DNA from: Bacteroidetes bacterium UBA6161
GTDB lineage: Bacteria > Bacteroidota > Bacteroidia > NS11-12g > UBA955
DNA length: 27,218 nucleotides
Assembly (NCBI GenBank): GCA_002422315.1
Contig: DIUJ01000041.1
Location: 1 to 27,218, forward strand
Direction: 5' to 3'
The position numbers were made by a program, and so were the translations under genes. The first letter of the stretch is position 1. Each line of letters begins with the position of its first letter. Positions 8,116 to 15,401 of the stretch are shown piece after piece. Below the pieces are notes generated by a model that was not told the DNA's origin, ran no database searches, and saw only the letters and a program-made list of their open reading frames with translations.

Positions 8116-8796
8116 TTAATAAACAAGTTTGTGTACTAAATGTTGCAAGAATTCCTCTATTTTTTCATTCACTTGGCTATTTTTAGCACAAATTAAGTTA
8201 GTTACTTCCGGGAAATGTTCAGCAAAAAATATTTGTTCGTGTGCCGTTTCTATTAAGTTTGAAGCCAAAGTTCTAGCATACGGATAATTTGGATTTACTT
8301 CTTTTATAGTATTAGAAATATATAAACAAAGAGAGGTATAGGAAGAAAAGTAACCTTTGTTTACTTCCTTGTCTATATTTTTTGTTAAAAAAGCTTTAGA
8401 GGACTCAGAAACAACTATTCTATATAATGCACTTTCGTTTACATGTGGAATATTGGGGTCACTTGCACCTAGTTGAGCAATATCTCTAATAATGATATCA
8501 AGTTTTTCTTTAGGGTTATGGATATTGTTACAATTCATTTTAATAATATACTCCAACCAAGACCAATACCAAGAACTTAAATAAAGCAACAATTTATGTT
8601 TGTTTTCGAAATCCCTATAAATAGAAGCTTGAGTAGATTCAATTTCGTTTGCTAGTTTTTTAAAATTAAATTCTTCAAACCCGATTTTATCAATCAAGTA
8701 AATGGACTTTGAGATAATTTTCCTGCCGAGTTCTGTTTCATTTGGGTCTCGAAGAGAAATATTTTCTGTTGTCTTTAATTGGATAAAATAACTCAT
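8116..8796 (-). CDS. TetR/AcrR-family transcriptional regulator
   Basis: 226 residues. The N-terminal DNA-binding domain (about 24-75) is typical of TetR proteins: IISKSIYLIDKIGFEEFNF, then LANEIESTQASIYRDFENK, where the recognition helix and the conserved Y/F-x-F/Y-x-x-K pattern are visible. The C-terminal ligand domain is all-helical and not similar to any effector family I can name. It begins with an ATG only 8 nt after a TAATTTTG promoter element, giving an extremely short leader. The downstream outer-membrane-like gene follows after 8 nt, suggesting a small regulator-envelope protein operon. The effector is unknown. Confidence 0.85.
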   Translation of the reverse strand: MSYFIQLKTTENISLRDPNETELGRKIISKSIYLIDKIGFEEFNFKKLANEIESTQASIYRDFENKHKLLLYLSSWYWSWLEYIIKMNCNNIHNPKEKLDIIIRDIAQLGASDPNIPHVNESALYRIVVSESSKAFLTKNIDKEVNKGYFSSYTSLCLYISNTIKEVNPNYPYARTLASNLIETAHEQIFFAEHFPEVTNLICAKNSQVNEKIEEFLQHLVHKLVY

Positions 8797-8804
8797 TTGG
8801 GTGC

Positions 8805-8812
8805 CAAAATTA
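8805..8812 (-). promoter_or_regulatory. -7 promoter element for the TetR gene
   Basis: The minus strand reads TAATTTTG (TAnnTTTG). It ends 8 nt before the ATG, so the predicted 5' leader is only about 4 nt. No TTG is found at 19 bp. Confidence 0.4.
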
Positions 8813-8984
8813 AGAATTTTATTTACAATATCATATTTACCAATTGCGAAACTCCCAATGGGTTAAAAATTAACAATTTGGTATTGTTTGAATTCTAAAT
8901 ATTTTTTCTGTTTTTATACTTCATGTTTATTCGTTTATTTTCAATTTAACACAGTCTAATTAATACAAAAATTAGATATAAACC

Positions 8985-9015
8985 TTGTTTCTTCACTTTT
9001 AAAGTTGTTAGTTTG
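8985..9015 (+). promoter_or_regulatory. Possible promoter for the beta-CASP nuclease gene
   Basis: TTG (8985-8987), a 20-bp spacer and TTAGTTTG (9008-9015, one mismatch to TAnnTTTG) lie 18 nt before the ATG at 9034. Confidence 0.35.
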
Positions 9016-9033
9016 AGGGATAAATAATTAAAG

Positions 9034-10434
9034 ATGGAAATTACATTTTATGGGGCTACCGAATCAGTGACAGGAAGTAAATTTTTATTACATACAGATT
9101 ATGGAACCAAAATTTTAATAGACTGCGGTTTGTTTCAAGGCGAAACTGGTTCGGCATTTAAGAATGACAAACTCCCTTTTGATTGTAGTACAATTGATTA
9201 TGTATTTCTTACACACGCACATATAGACCATTCGGGATTGTTGCCTATGTTGGTAAAGTACGGATTTAAAGGAAAGGTGTATTGTACTAGTTCTACTCTT
9301 GATTTATTGGAGATTTTACTTGAAGATAGTGCCAATATTCAGTTGCAAGATTTAAGATATGTAAATAGAACAAGAGCCCAGAAAGGCTTGGAACCAATAG
9401 AGCCTATTTATGATATAAACGATGTAAAAAATTTACTTGACAAAATTGAGATAGTGGATATAGACTCTACTTTAAATATTAACCAAAAAATATTTGTTAA
9501 TTTCTTTCCTAATGGACATATTTTAGGTTCTGTAGCAATCCATTTTACCTTCTTAAAAAAAGACAAGAGCCAAGTATCCGTTCTTTTTACTGGTGATGTT
9601 GGCAGACCCAAAGATACTATTTTCCCACCGCCAGTTTTGCCATTGGGTGCAGATTATGTTATTTGCGAGTCAACATACGGCAATCGTCTTCATTCTCCAC
9701 AAGTAGATTTAGAAGTGGTTCTTAGAGGAATTATAGAGGATACTTGTTTGTATAAGAAGGGTAAAATAATTATACCTGCTTTTAGTGTAGATAGAACACA
9801 AGAAATAATTTATGCAATTGACAGAATGGACACTCATGGCACCTTGCCTCCAATAAAAGTTTATGTAGATAGTCCTTTGTCTCTCAAAGCAACAAGAATT
9901 ATGGATAAACATAGGAATGAGTTTAACAAAGAGATCCTGGATTATATCTGTAGAGATGGTGCTCCCTTTGAATTCAAAAACTTAATTTATATCTCGGATG
10001 TAGAAGAAAGCAAAGCATTGAACAACAATTCTGAACCATGTGTGATTATTTCTGCAAGTGGGATGGCCGATGCAGGAAGAGTAAAACACCATATTAAGAA
10101 TAATTTAAATAGCGACAGGAATTTAATCTTGTTGGTAGGCTATGCAACTCCACATTCTCTAGCGTGGAAACTTCGTTCTGGAGTAAATCCACTTAGGATT
10201 TTTGGTGAATATTATGAAGTAAATGCAAGGGTACAAAGTTTGGACTTTTTTAGTGCGCATGCGGATTATTTAGAGTTGATTGAATATTTAAAAAGCCAAG
10301 ACCCTAAACTAAATAAAAGTATCTTTTTGGTGCATGGTTCGGATGGTGCCAAAGAAAGTTTTGCATTAAAATTAAATGCAGAAGGTTTCAACAATGTAAT
10401 AATTCCGGAGTTTTCTGAATCTTTTGAGTTGTAA
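9034..10434 (+). CDS. Beta-CASP metallo-beta-lactamase-fold RNA nuclease
   Basis: 466 residues, full length for the bacterial CPSF/YSH1-like group. The metal-binding motifs are all present: HAHIDH at 61-66, the histidine in NGHILGS (about 163), the aspartate in FTGDVGRPKD (about 186), then the beta-CASP part with CESTYGNRLH, IPAFSVDRTQE, SASGMADAGRVKHH (about 340-353), FSAHADY (about 408) and VHGSDGAKESFA (about 432). These proteins bind two zinc ions and cleave or trim RNA; the exact substrates of this bacterial subgroup are not settled. No signal peptide is present, so it is cytoplasmic. The queuosine-precursor transporter gene follows after 15 nt and is probably co-transcribed, which hints at an RNA-related link but may be only convenience. 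Confidence 0.92.
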   Translation: MEITFYGATESVTGSKFLLHTDYGTKILIDCGLFQGETGSAFKNDKLPFDCSTIDYVFLTHAHIDHSGLLPMLVKYGFKGKVYCTSSTLDLLEILLEDSANIQLQDLRYVNRTRAQKGLEPIEPIYDINDVKNLLDKIEIVDIDSTLNINQKIFVNFFPNGHILGSVAIHFTFLKKDKSQVSVLFTGDVGRPKDTIFPPPVLPLGADYVICESTYGNRLHSPQVDLEVVLRGIIEDTCLYKKGKIIIPAFSVDRTQEIIYAIDRMDTHGTLPPIKVYVDSPLSLKATRIMDKHRNEFNKEILDYICRDGAPFEFKNLIYISDVEESKALNNNSEPCVIISASGMADAGRVKHHIKNNLNSDRNLILLVGYATPHSLAWKLRSGVNPLRIFGEYYEVNARVQSLDFFSAHADYLELIEYLKSQDPKLNKSIFLVHGSDGAKESFALKLNAEGFNNVIIPEFSESFEL

Positions 10435-10449
10435 TTTTGTTAGGAGTAA

Positions 10450-11220
10450 ATGAATTTATTTGAAAATAAGCAAGGAAAGCTTTTTATAGTATTGGGTTTT
10501 ATTTTTATCACCCATGTATTTTTAGCAGAGTTTATAGGCGTTAAGATTTTTTCCTTAGAAAAATCATTGGGTTTTGCAGAAGGTCTTAACTGGGATATAT
10601 TTGGGACTTCAGATTTGTCGTTTAACCTTACTGCAGGGGTTTTAATATGGCCTTTTGTTTTTATTTTAACAGATATTGTAAATGAATATTATGGAAAAAG
10701 AGGCGTTAAAGTTTTATCATTTTGGGCTGCAGGGTTAATACTTTATTCTTTTATATTGGTTTCTATTGCAATACAATTAGTACCAGCCGATTTTTGGCCA
10801 ACATCTGCAAAGCAAAAAGGAATAAATGATTTAAATTTAGCATTTGCTTTGATTTTTGGTCAAGGAAATTGGATTATTCTTGGTTCTTTAGTAGCTTTTT
10901 TGGTTGGGCAATTCGTGGATGTTTTCACATTTCAATTTGTAAAGAAATATACAGGGGAATCTAAGATATGGTTGAGGGCTACAGGTTCTACCTTGGTTTC
11001 TCAGTTTATAGATAGTTTTGTAGTATTGTTTATTGCTTTTTATATAGGTGCTGGGTGGTCTTTAAAACTTGTACTTGCAATAGGACTCATGAATTATATT
11101 TATAAGTTTGTGGTTGCAGTTGCAGTTACTCCTGTTCTATACCTTGTGCATTATGCTATAGATAAGTTTTTAGGGCCAGATTTGGCCACCAAAATGAAAA
11201 ACAAAGCACTTTCAGATTAG
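10450..11220 (+). CDS. yhhQ: Queuosine precursor transporter (YhhQ/DUF165 family)
   Basis: 256 residues with about six hydrophobic transmembrane segments. Family signatures include GVKIFSLEKS, FVFILTDIVNEYYGKRGVK and LVSQFIDSFVVLFIAFYIG, which match the YhhQ/VUT group that imports queuosine precursors (preQ0/preQ1) for tRNA modification. The length is typical. It begins 15 nt after the beta-CASP nuclease and probably shares its transcript. An AGGAG stands at 10442-10446, only 3 nt before the ATG, too close for a normal Shine-Dalgarno. Its stop TAG shares bases with the TAA of the convergent mpl gene. Confidence 0.9.
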   Translation: MNLFENKQGKLFIVLGFIFITHVFLAEFIGVKIFSLEKSLGFAEGLNWDIFGTSDLSFNLTAGVLIWPFVFILTDIVNEYYGKRGVKVLSFWAAGLILYSFILVSIAIQLVPADFWPTSAKQKGINDLNLAFALIFGQGNWIILGSLVAFLVGQFVDVFTFQFVKKYTGESKIWLRATGSTLVSQFIDSFVVLFIAFYIGAGWSLKLVLAIGLMNYIYKFVVAVAVTPVLYLVHYAIDKFLGPDLATKMKNKALSD

Positions 11221-12545
11221 TTTTTTATCATCCAATCTGCACCACCAAAATTTCCTGAACTCATTAATAAAACCACTGTTTTTTCTTTATTATGGTAACT
11301 GTTTTCTAAAAATGCTTCCAATTCCTTTGGTATATGGCTTATTTGGCTTTTATCAAAAACGGTACTCAATAAAAGTAAATTGGGTATAGTTTTATTTTTT
11401 ATTTCTAATGCTTTTTGGTCTATAAACAACAAGGATGAATTGCAAGTATCCAATGCATTTTTGTAATGAGGTATAAATTCTTCGCTTAAACTGCTATAAG
11501 TATGTAGTTCGAGTACCGATACAAAATTCCTATCTTCATACTTTTGTCTTACAGCTTTAACAGTGGCTTTAACTTTAGAAGGAGAATGTGCAAAATCTCT
11601 AATGAGTATTAATTTTTCTGATTTATATACTATCTCTTGTCTTTTTGCTGTTCCTTCAAAACTCTCCATACTTTGCAGAAATTGTTCTACGCTTATTCCT
11701 ATTTTTTCACATACCAAGGAAGCGGCTTTCATGTTTTGGAAATTAAATTCACCAAATACATTCATAGTATAAACTTTGTCTTTATGTATAACCTCTGAAA
11801 AATCAGTATGGTCAATGTATTGAAAAAATGAGTAAGGTGTAATATTTCTTTGTGGTTTAAAATAGGCTTCTTCTATGACTGAAGTATGCGCAAAAATCTC
11901 GGATGTTTGATTTACGCTTTCACAAAAATGGTTAAATTGGTTTACGTAATCTAAATAGGTTTTAAACACATTGATATGGTCCCAAGCTATACCCGTAATT
12001 ACGTTTAAATCTCCTTTATAGTGCAGAAATTTTGGCTTGGGGTCTAATGCAGAACTTAAATATTCGTCACCTTCTATAATTATGATAGGGGCTTTGCTTA
12101 ATTTTACCATTCTTTTAAATCCTTTAAGAATGGAACCTACTAAATAATCGAATTCCATTTTATGGAATTGAAGGCAATGCATTACCATAGCCGTAGTTGT
12201 AGTTTTTCCATGACTACCTGCAATTACAATTCTTTTTTTCTCTTTTGATTGTTGGGCTATAAATTCAGGGAAAGACACAATGGGAATATTTAAATCTTGT
12301 GCTTTTTTTAATTCGGGATTATCTGCTTTTGCATGCATCCCTAAAATTACTAAATCGAGTTTAGGATGTATAGAATTTATATTCCATCCTTCGTAAGCTG
12401 GCAAAAGATTTTCTTCTTTTAGTCTAGATAATGCGGGTTCGAATATTTGGTCGTCACTGCCTGTAACTTCATGACCGTTTGCTTTTAGGTCTAAGGCTAA
12501 ATTATGCATTACGGCTCCTCCAATAGCGATAAGATGTATCTTCAT
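11217..12545 (-). CDS. mpl: Mpl, UDP-N-acetylmuramate:L-Ala-gamma-D-Glu-meso-DAP ligase
   Basis: 442 residues, a Mur-ligase family enzyme. The N-terminal Rossmann-like part starts MKIHLIAIGGAVMHNLA. The ATP-binding loop is GSHGKTTTT (about 110-118), followed by EGDEYLSSALDPKPKFLHY and ITGIAWDHINVF, which are characteristic of Mpl rather than MurC. The C-terminal domain has RDFAHSPSKVKAT. The enzyme joins the recycled tripeptide L-Ala-gamma-D-Glu-meso-DAP to UDP-MurNAc in the cytoplasm, so it implies DAP-type murein and cell-wall recycling. The gene begins 4 nt after the DUF4286 stop, in one operon. Its stop codon overlaps that of yhhQ on the opposite strand, leaving no room for a separate terminator. 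Confidence 0.93.
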   Translation of the reverse strand: MKIHLIAIGGAVMHNLALDLKANGHEVTGSDDQIFEPALSRLKEENLLPAYEGWNINSIHPKLDLVILGMHAKADNPELKKAQDLNIPIVSFPEFIAQQSKEKKRIVIAGSHGKTTTTAMVMHCLQFHKMEFDYLVGSILKGFKRMVKLSKAPIIIIEGDEYLSSALDPKPKFLHYKGDLNVITGIAWDHINVFKTYLDYVNQFNHFCESVNQTSEIFAHTSVIEEAYFKPQRNITPYSFFQYIDHTDFSEVIHKDKVYTMNVFGEFNFQNMKAASLVCEKIGISVEQFLQSMESFEGTAKRQEIVYKSEKLILIRDFAHSPSKVKATVKAVRQKYEDRNFVSVLELHTYSSLSEEFIPHYKNALDTCNSSLLFIDQKALEIKNKTIPNLLLLSTVFDKSQISHIPKELEAFLENSYHNKEKTVVLLMSSGNFGGADWMIKN

Positions 12546-12549
12546 AAAG

Positions 12550-12864
12550 TTAAAATTGATGAATTATTTCTAAATGGGTTCTAAAGGCTAGAACGGAATT
12601 CCCAAATAATTTTTTTGTTTTTTGCTGAAGTGTTAAAGCAAATTCTTTGGAGTAAGTTTCAAAATTTTCAGGTTTTAAGTACTCATATTGTATTGCAAAT
12701 GTAGCACCTGTTTCTTCTTCAGATTGTTGTAAAACCCTCATTATTTTACAACTTATAAAACATTGGGTATTCATAACCTCAGGGATGTGTTCTTCTTTCA
12801 TCCATTCAAGCCATTTGCTTAGTATAGAGTCTTCTACATTGCAGGTAACATTGTATATTAACAT
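12550..12864 (-). CDS. DUF4286 family protein
   Basis: A 104-residue soluble protein starting MLIYNVTCNVED, with the family-typical WLEWMKEEHIPEVM, FISCKIMRVL and FALTLQQKTKKLFGN segments. DUF4286 proteins are short ferredoxin-like/dimeric alpha-beta-barrel-type proteins of unknown role, found mainly in Bacteroidota. It sits 4 nt upstream of mpl and is likely co-transcribed. A TAATTTTG promoter element lies about 37 bp before its ATG. No catalytic residues can be assigned. Confidence 0.85.
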   Translation of the reverse strand: MLIYNVTCNVEDSILSKWLEWMKEEHIPEVMNTQCFISCKIMRVLQQSEEETGATFAIQYEYLKPENFETYSKEFALTLQQKTKKLFGNSVLAFRTHLEIIHQF

Positions 12865-12900
12865 TTGGTAAATGTAAAGGATTTCGTTTATTTGCTAAAT

Positions 12901-12908
12901 CAAAATTA
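12901..12908 (-). promoter_or_regulatory. -7 promoter element for the DUF4286-mpl operon
   Basis: The minus strand reads TAATTTTG (TAnnTTTG), with a predicted leader of about 33 nt. The -33 element is not at the ideal distance. Confidence 0.4.
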
Positions 12909-12942
12909 TTCACTACTACTTTCAAATTCTTGTATAGTGTAC

Positions 12943-12977
12943 AAACAAAAAAGGCTGTTTCAAAAGAAACAGCCTTT
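12943..12977 (-). terminator. Rho-independent terminator of rpsA
   Basis: A perfect 12-bp stem (12950-12961 with 12966-12977, AAAGGCTGTTTC and its complement) has a 4-nt loop and, on the minus strand, is followed by a T-rich tract. It stands 23 bp after the rpsA stop. Confidence 0.9.
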
Positions 12978-13000
12978 AATATGTGGTTTATAGATTAAAT

Positions 13001-15103
13001 TTAACCTAGAAGAGCTTTTGCTTCTTCTATCCATTTATTCCAGTTTTCATCACTAGTGATATTGTCTTTTGCTTCTAGTTCAACTATAGCCTCTGGGGTT
13101 AAGTTAGCCATATCAGCATAAGTTAAGATTCCTAATGAATTAAGTCTTTTTTCAAAAGCAGGCCCTACTCCAGACAATTTTTTAAGATCGTCATTGTTAG
13201 ATTTAGCAGTTTCTTCTTTTTTAGCCTTAGTTTCTTTTTTCTCTTTATTTTGAGCGTTATCAAACATAGCTTTTAAGTCATTAAATGCATCTAGTTCACC
13301 AAGTGTAGCTCTATCTACATTTTGGTTTAGGCTTTTAACAGCTTTTGAAGTGTTTTTGTTCTGCTTGTCTTTCTTTTTAACTTCAGCTTCTTTTTTCGCT
13401 TCATCTTCTTTCTTCCAGATAACTGTATGAGATAAGATTATGCTTTTAGAATCTTTGTTAAATTCGATTACTTCTGCTTTGATAGTTTGTTCTTCTTTTA
13501 CAGCTTTATTGTCTTCGGTAGCCAGGTGTCTTTTAGGAACAAATCCTTCAATACCATAAGCTAGCTGAACAGTTGCACCTTTATCAGAAAGTTCTGTAAT
13601 GGTAGCCTCATGTAAAGAACCTACTGTAAATATAGACTCAAAAGTATCCCAAGGGTTTTCTTCAAGTTGTTTGTGACCAAGAGATAATCTTCTGTTTTCT
13701 GCATCTATTTCAAGAACCACCACTTCAATTTGGTCGTCTTTTTTAGTAAATTCTGCTGGGTGTTTTATTTTCTTAGTCCAAGACAAATCAGAAACGTGAA
13801 CCAAACCATCTACACCTTCTTGTAATTCAACAAATAGGCCATAGCTAGTTAAGTTTTTAACAATTCCTTTATGTTTGCTTCCAATAGGATATTTTTCTTG
13901 GATTGCTTGCCATGGATCTGGAGTAAGTTGTTTAATACCTAAAGATATTTTTCTTTCGTCTTTATCAAAAGTCAATACAATAGCTTCGGCATCGTCCCCA
14001 ACATTAAGGAATTCAGAAGGATTTCTTAAGTGTTGAGACCAGCTCATTTCAGAAACGTGAATCAAGCCTTCTACGCCTGGTTTAATTTCTAAGAATGCAC
14101 CATAATCTGCAACGGTAACAATTTTACCTTTTACTTTAGCACCAACTTGAATGTTAGCATCTAAAGTATCCCATGGGTGTTCAGACAATTGTTTCAAACC
14201 AAGAGAAATTCTCTTTTTGTCATCATCAAAATCTAATACAACCACGTTGATTTTTTGGTCTAAGCTCAATACTTCTTCTGGGTGGTTAATTCTACCCCAA
14301 GAAATATCTGTAATGTGCAATAAGCCATCTACACCACCTAGGTCAACAAATACACCGAAAGAGGTCATGTTTTTAACCACACCTTCTAATACTTGTCCTT
14401 TTTCTAGGCTAGATAATATTTCGCCTTTTTGAGCTTCGATATCATCTTCTATTAATGCTTTGTGAGAAATAACAACATTTCTAAAAGTTTCATTTACTTT
14501 AACTACTTTGAACTCCATGTCTTTTCCAACATATTGGTCGTAGTCACGTATTGGTTTAGTGTCGATTTGAGATCCAGGTAAGAACGCGTCTATACCCATT
14601 ACATCTACAACTAATCCTCCTTTGGTTCTAGAAATAACTCTACCTGTAAGAACTCTATCTTCTTCTAGTGCTTTACAAATGTCAACCCATGAACCTTCTT
14701 GCATTGCTCTTTTTCTAGATAATACAAGTTGTCCTGTTGAATCTTCAGTAGATTCTACGTAAACGTCTACAATGTCTCCAGATTTTAATTCTTTCAAATC
14801 TCTGAATTCATTTCTTGAAACGATACCGTCTGATTTGAAACCAACGTCCAATACCACTTCTTTGTCAGATACAGATACCACACGGCCTTTAACAATTTCG
14901 TTAATCCGTAGGGTAGATAGAGTTTTAGAATACATTTCGGCCATTTGAGCCTTTTCTTCTTTTGAGTAGTCACCAAATCCAGCATGGTCCATGTCCCAAT
15001 CAAAATCTGATTGTTGGGCCGTTGCTTTTGAACTGGTCGCTTTTGCAGTACTTTCTTCTAGATTAGTTGCTGCTTCTTCGTTAATGTTTTTTTCTTCTGT
15101 CAA
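13001..15103 (-). CDS. rpsA: Ribosomal protein bS1 with C-terminal helix-hairpin-helix-like extension
   Basis: 700 residues with six S1 (OB-fold) repeats, roughly at residues 65-140, 150-220, 235-305, 320-395, 405-480 and 490-560. These are followed by a lysine/glutamate-rich linker holding the usual RATLGELDAFNDL segment, and a final domain (about 635-700) containing LKKLSGVGPAFEKRLNSLGI, a helix-hairpin-helix pattern. bS1 binds mRNA on the 30S subunit and helps initiation. The start is TTG at 15103: no in-frame ATG occurs before M38, which lies inside the conserved FDWDMDHAGF region. A perfect Shine-Dalgarno AAAAGGAGG (15113-15121) ends 9 nt upstream. Both are unusual here, since other genes in the window have A-rich, SD-free leaders. 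It is monocistronic, with a full promoter and a strong terminator. Confidence 0.95.
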   Translation of the reverse strand: MTEEKNINEEAATNLEESTAKATSSKATAQQSDFDWDMDHAGFGDYSKEEKAQMAEMYSKTLSTLRINEIVKGRVVSVSDKEVVLDVGFKSDGIVSRNEFRDLKELKSGDIVDVYVESTEDSTGQLVLSRKRAMQEGSWVDICKALEEDRVLTGRVISRTKGGLVVDVMGIDAFLPGSQIDTKPIRDYDQYVGKDMEFKVVKVNETFRNVVISHKALIEDDIEAQKGEILSSLEKGQVLEGVVKNMTSFGVFVDLGGVDGLLHITDISWGRINHPEEVLSLDQKINVVVLDFDDDKKRISLGLKQLSEHPWDTLDANIQVGAKVKGKIVTVADYGAFLEIKPGVEGLIHVSEMSWSQHLRNPSEFLNVGDDAEAIVLTFDKDERKISLGIKQLTPDPWQAIQEKYPIGSKHKGIVKNLTSYGLFVELQEGVDGLVHVSDLSWTKKIKHPAEFTKKDDQIEVVVLEIDAENRRLSLGHKQLEENPWDTFESIFTVGSLHEATITELSDKGATVQLAYGIEGFVPKRHLATEDNKAVKEEQTIKAEVIEFNKDSKSIILSHTVIWKKEDEAKKEAEVKKKDKQNKNTSKAVKSLNQNVDRATLGELDAFNDLKAMFDNAQNKEKKETKAKKEETAKSNNDDLKKLSGVGPAFEKRLNSLGILTYADMANLTPEAIVELEAKDNITSDENWNKWIEEAKALLG

Positions 15104-15112
15104 TTGGAATGT

Positions 15113-15121
15113 CCTCCTTTT
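15113..15121 (-). promoter_or_regulatory. Strong Shine-Dalgarno of rpsA
   Basis: The minus strand reads AAAAGGAGG, complementary to the canonical 16S 3' tail, with 9 nt to the TTG. It decides the rpsA start and is the only well-placed SD seen in the window. Confidence 0.85.
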
Positions 15122-15128
15122 GGGGCCG

Positions 15129-15159
15129 CAAATTTAATCAAATAATTTATTATATCAAA
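15129..15159 (-). promoter_or_regulatory. Complete -33/-7 promoter of rpsA
   Basis: On the minus strand TTTG (15159-15156), a 19-bp spacer and TAAATTTG (15136-15129) match the Bacteroidota consensus fully. The predicted leader is about 22 nt and contains the SD. Confidence 0.75.
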
Positions 15160-15185
15160 TAATTTAGTTTTTTCATCAATTCAAT

Positions 15186-15193
15186 TACATTTG
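15186..15193 (+). promoter_or_regulatory. -7 promoter element for the small lipoprotein gene
   Basis: TACATTTG matches TAnnTTTG and ends 17 nt before the ATG at 15211. It is divergent from the rpsA promoter, with the two sets of elements about 30 bp apart. The -33 side is weak. Confidence 0.4.
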
Positions 15194-15210
15194 TTTTTTT
15201 AAATCTAAGT

Positions 15211-15393
15211 ATGATTTTGAATCTGCAAAAGCAACTATTTTATTTTCTTCTCCTTGCATGTTTAGTTTTTACTTCCTGCAAAGCACAGACTTGTGGAAAT
15301 GAATTTACACCCAGTAAAATTAAAAAGAAAAGTGGTAAAAGAAACAAAGAGTTGTTTGACAAAAGAGAGAGAAGTAGACGGAAATGGGGTTGA
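15211..15393 (+). CDS. Tiny basic lipoprotein, function unknown
   Basis: 60 residues. The first 22 form a lipoprotein signal ending VFTSC, with C23 as the likely lipid site. The mature peptide is only 38 residues, has one more cysteine (C28, in KAQTCGNEF), and is extremely basic (KIKKKSGKRNKELF, KRERSRRKW). A consensus -7 element precedes it and it is divergent from rpsA. The stop codon lies 8 bp from the stop of the convergent lipoprotein gene. The clean signal peptide, promoter and placement in the only gap between larger genes argue for a real gene. I know no function; binding of acidic surface polymers is imaginable but unsupported. Confidence 0.65.
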   Translation: MILNLQKQLFYFLLLACLVFTSCKAQTCGNEFTPSKIKKKSGKRNKELFDKRERSRRKWG

Positions 15394-15401
15394 AAATTGC
15401 T

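Noticed and set aside
10442..10446. AGGAG before yhhQ as a functional Shine-Dalgarno
   Set aside because: Only 3 nt from the ATG, too close for normal pairing, and the core is short; probably chance.
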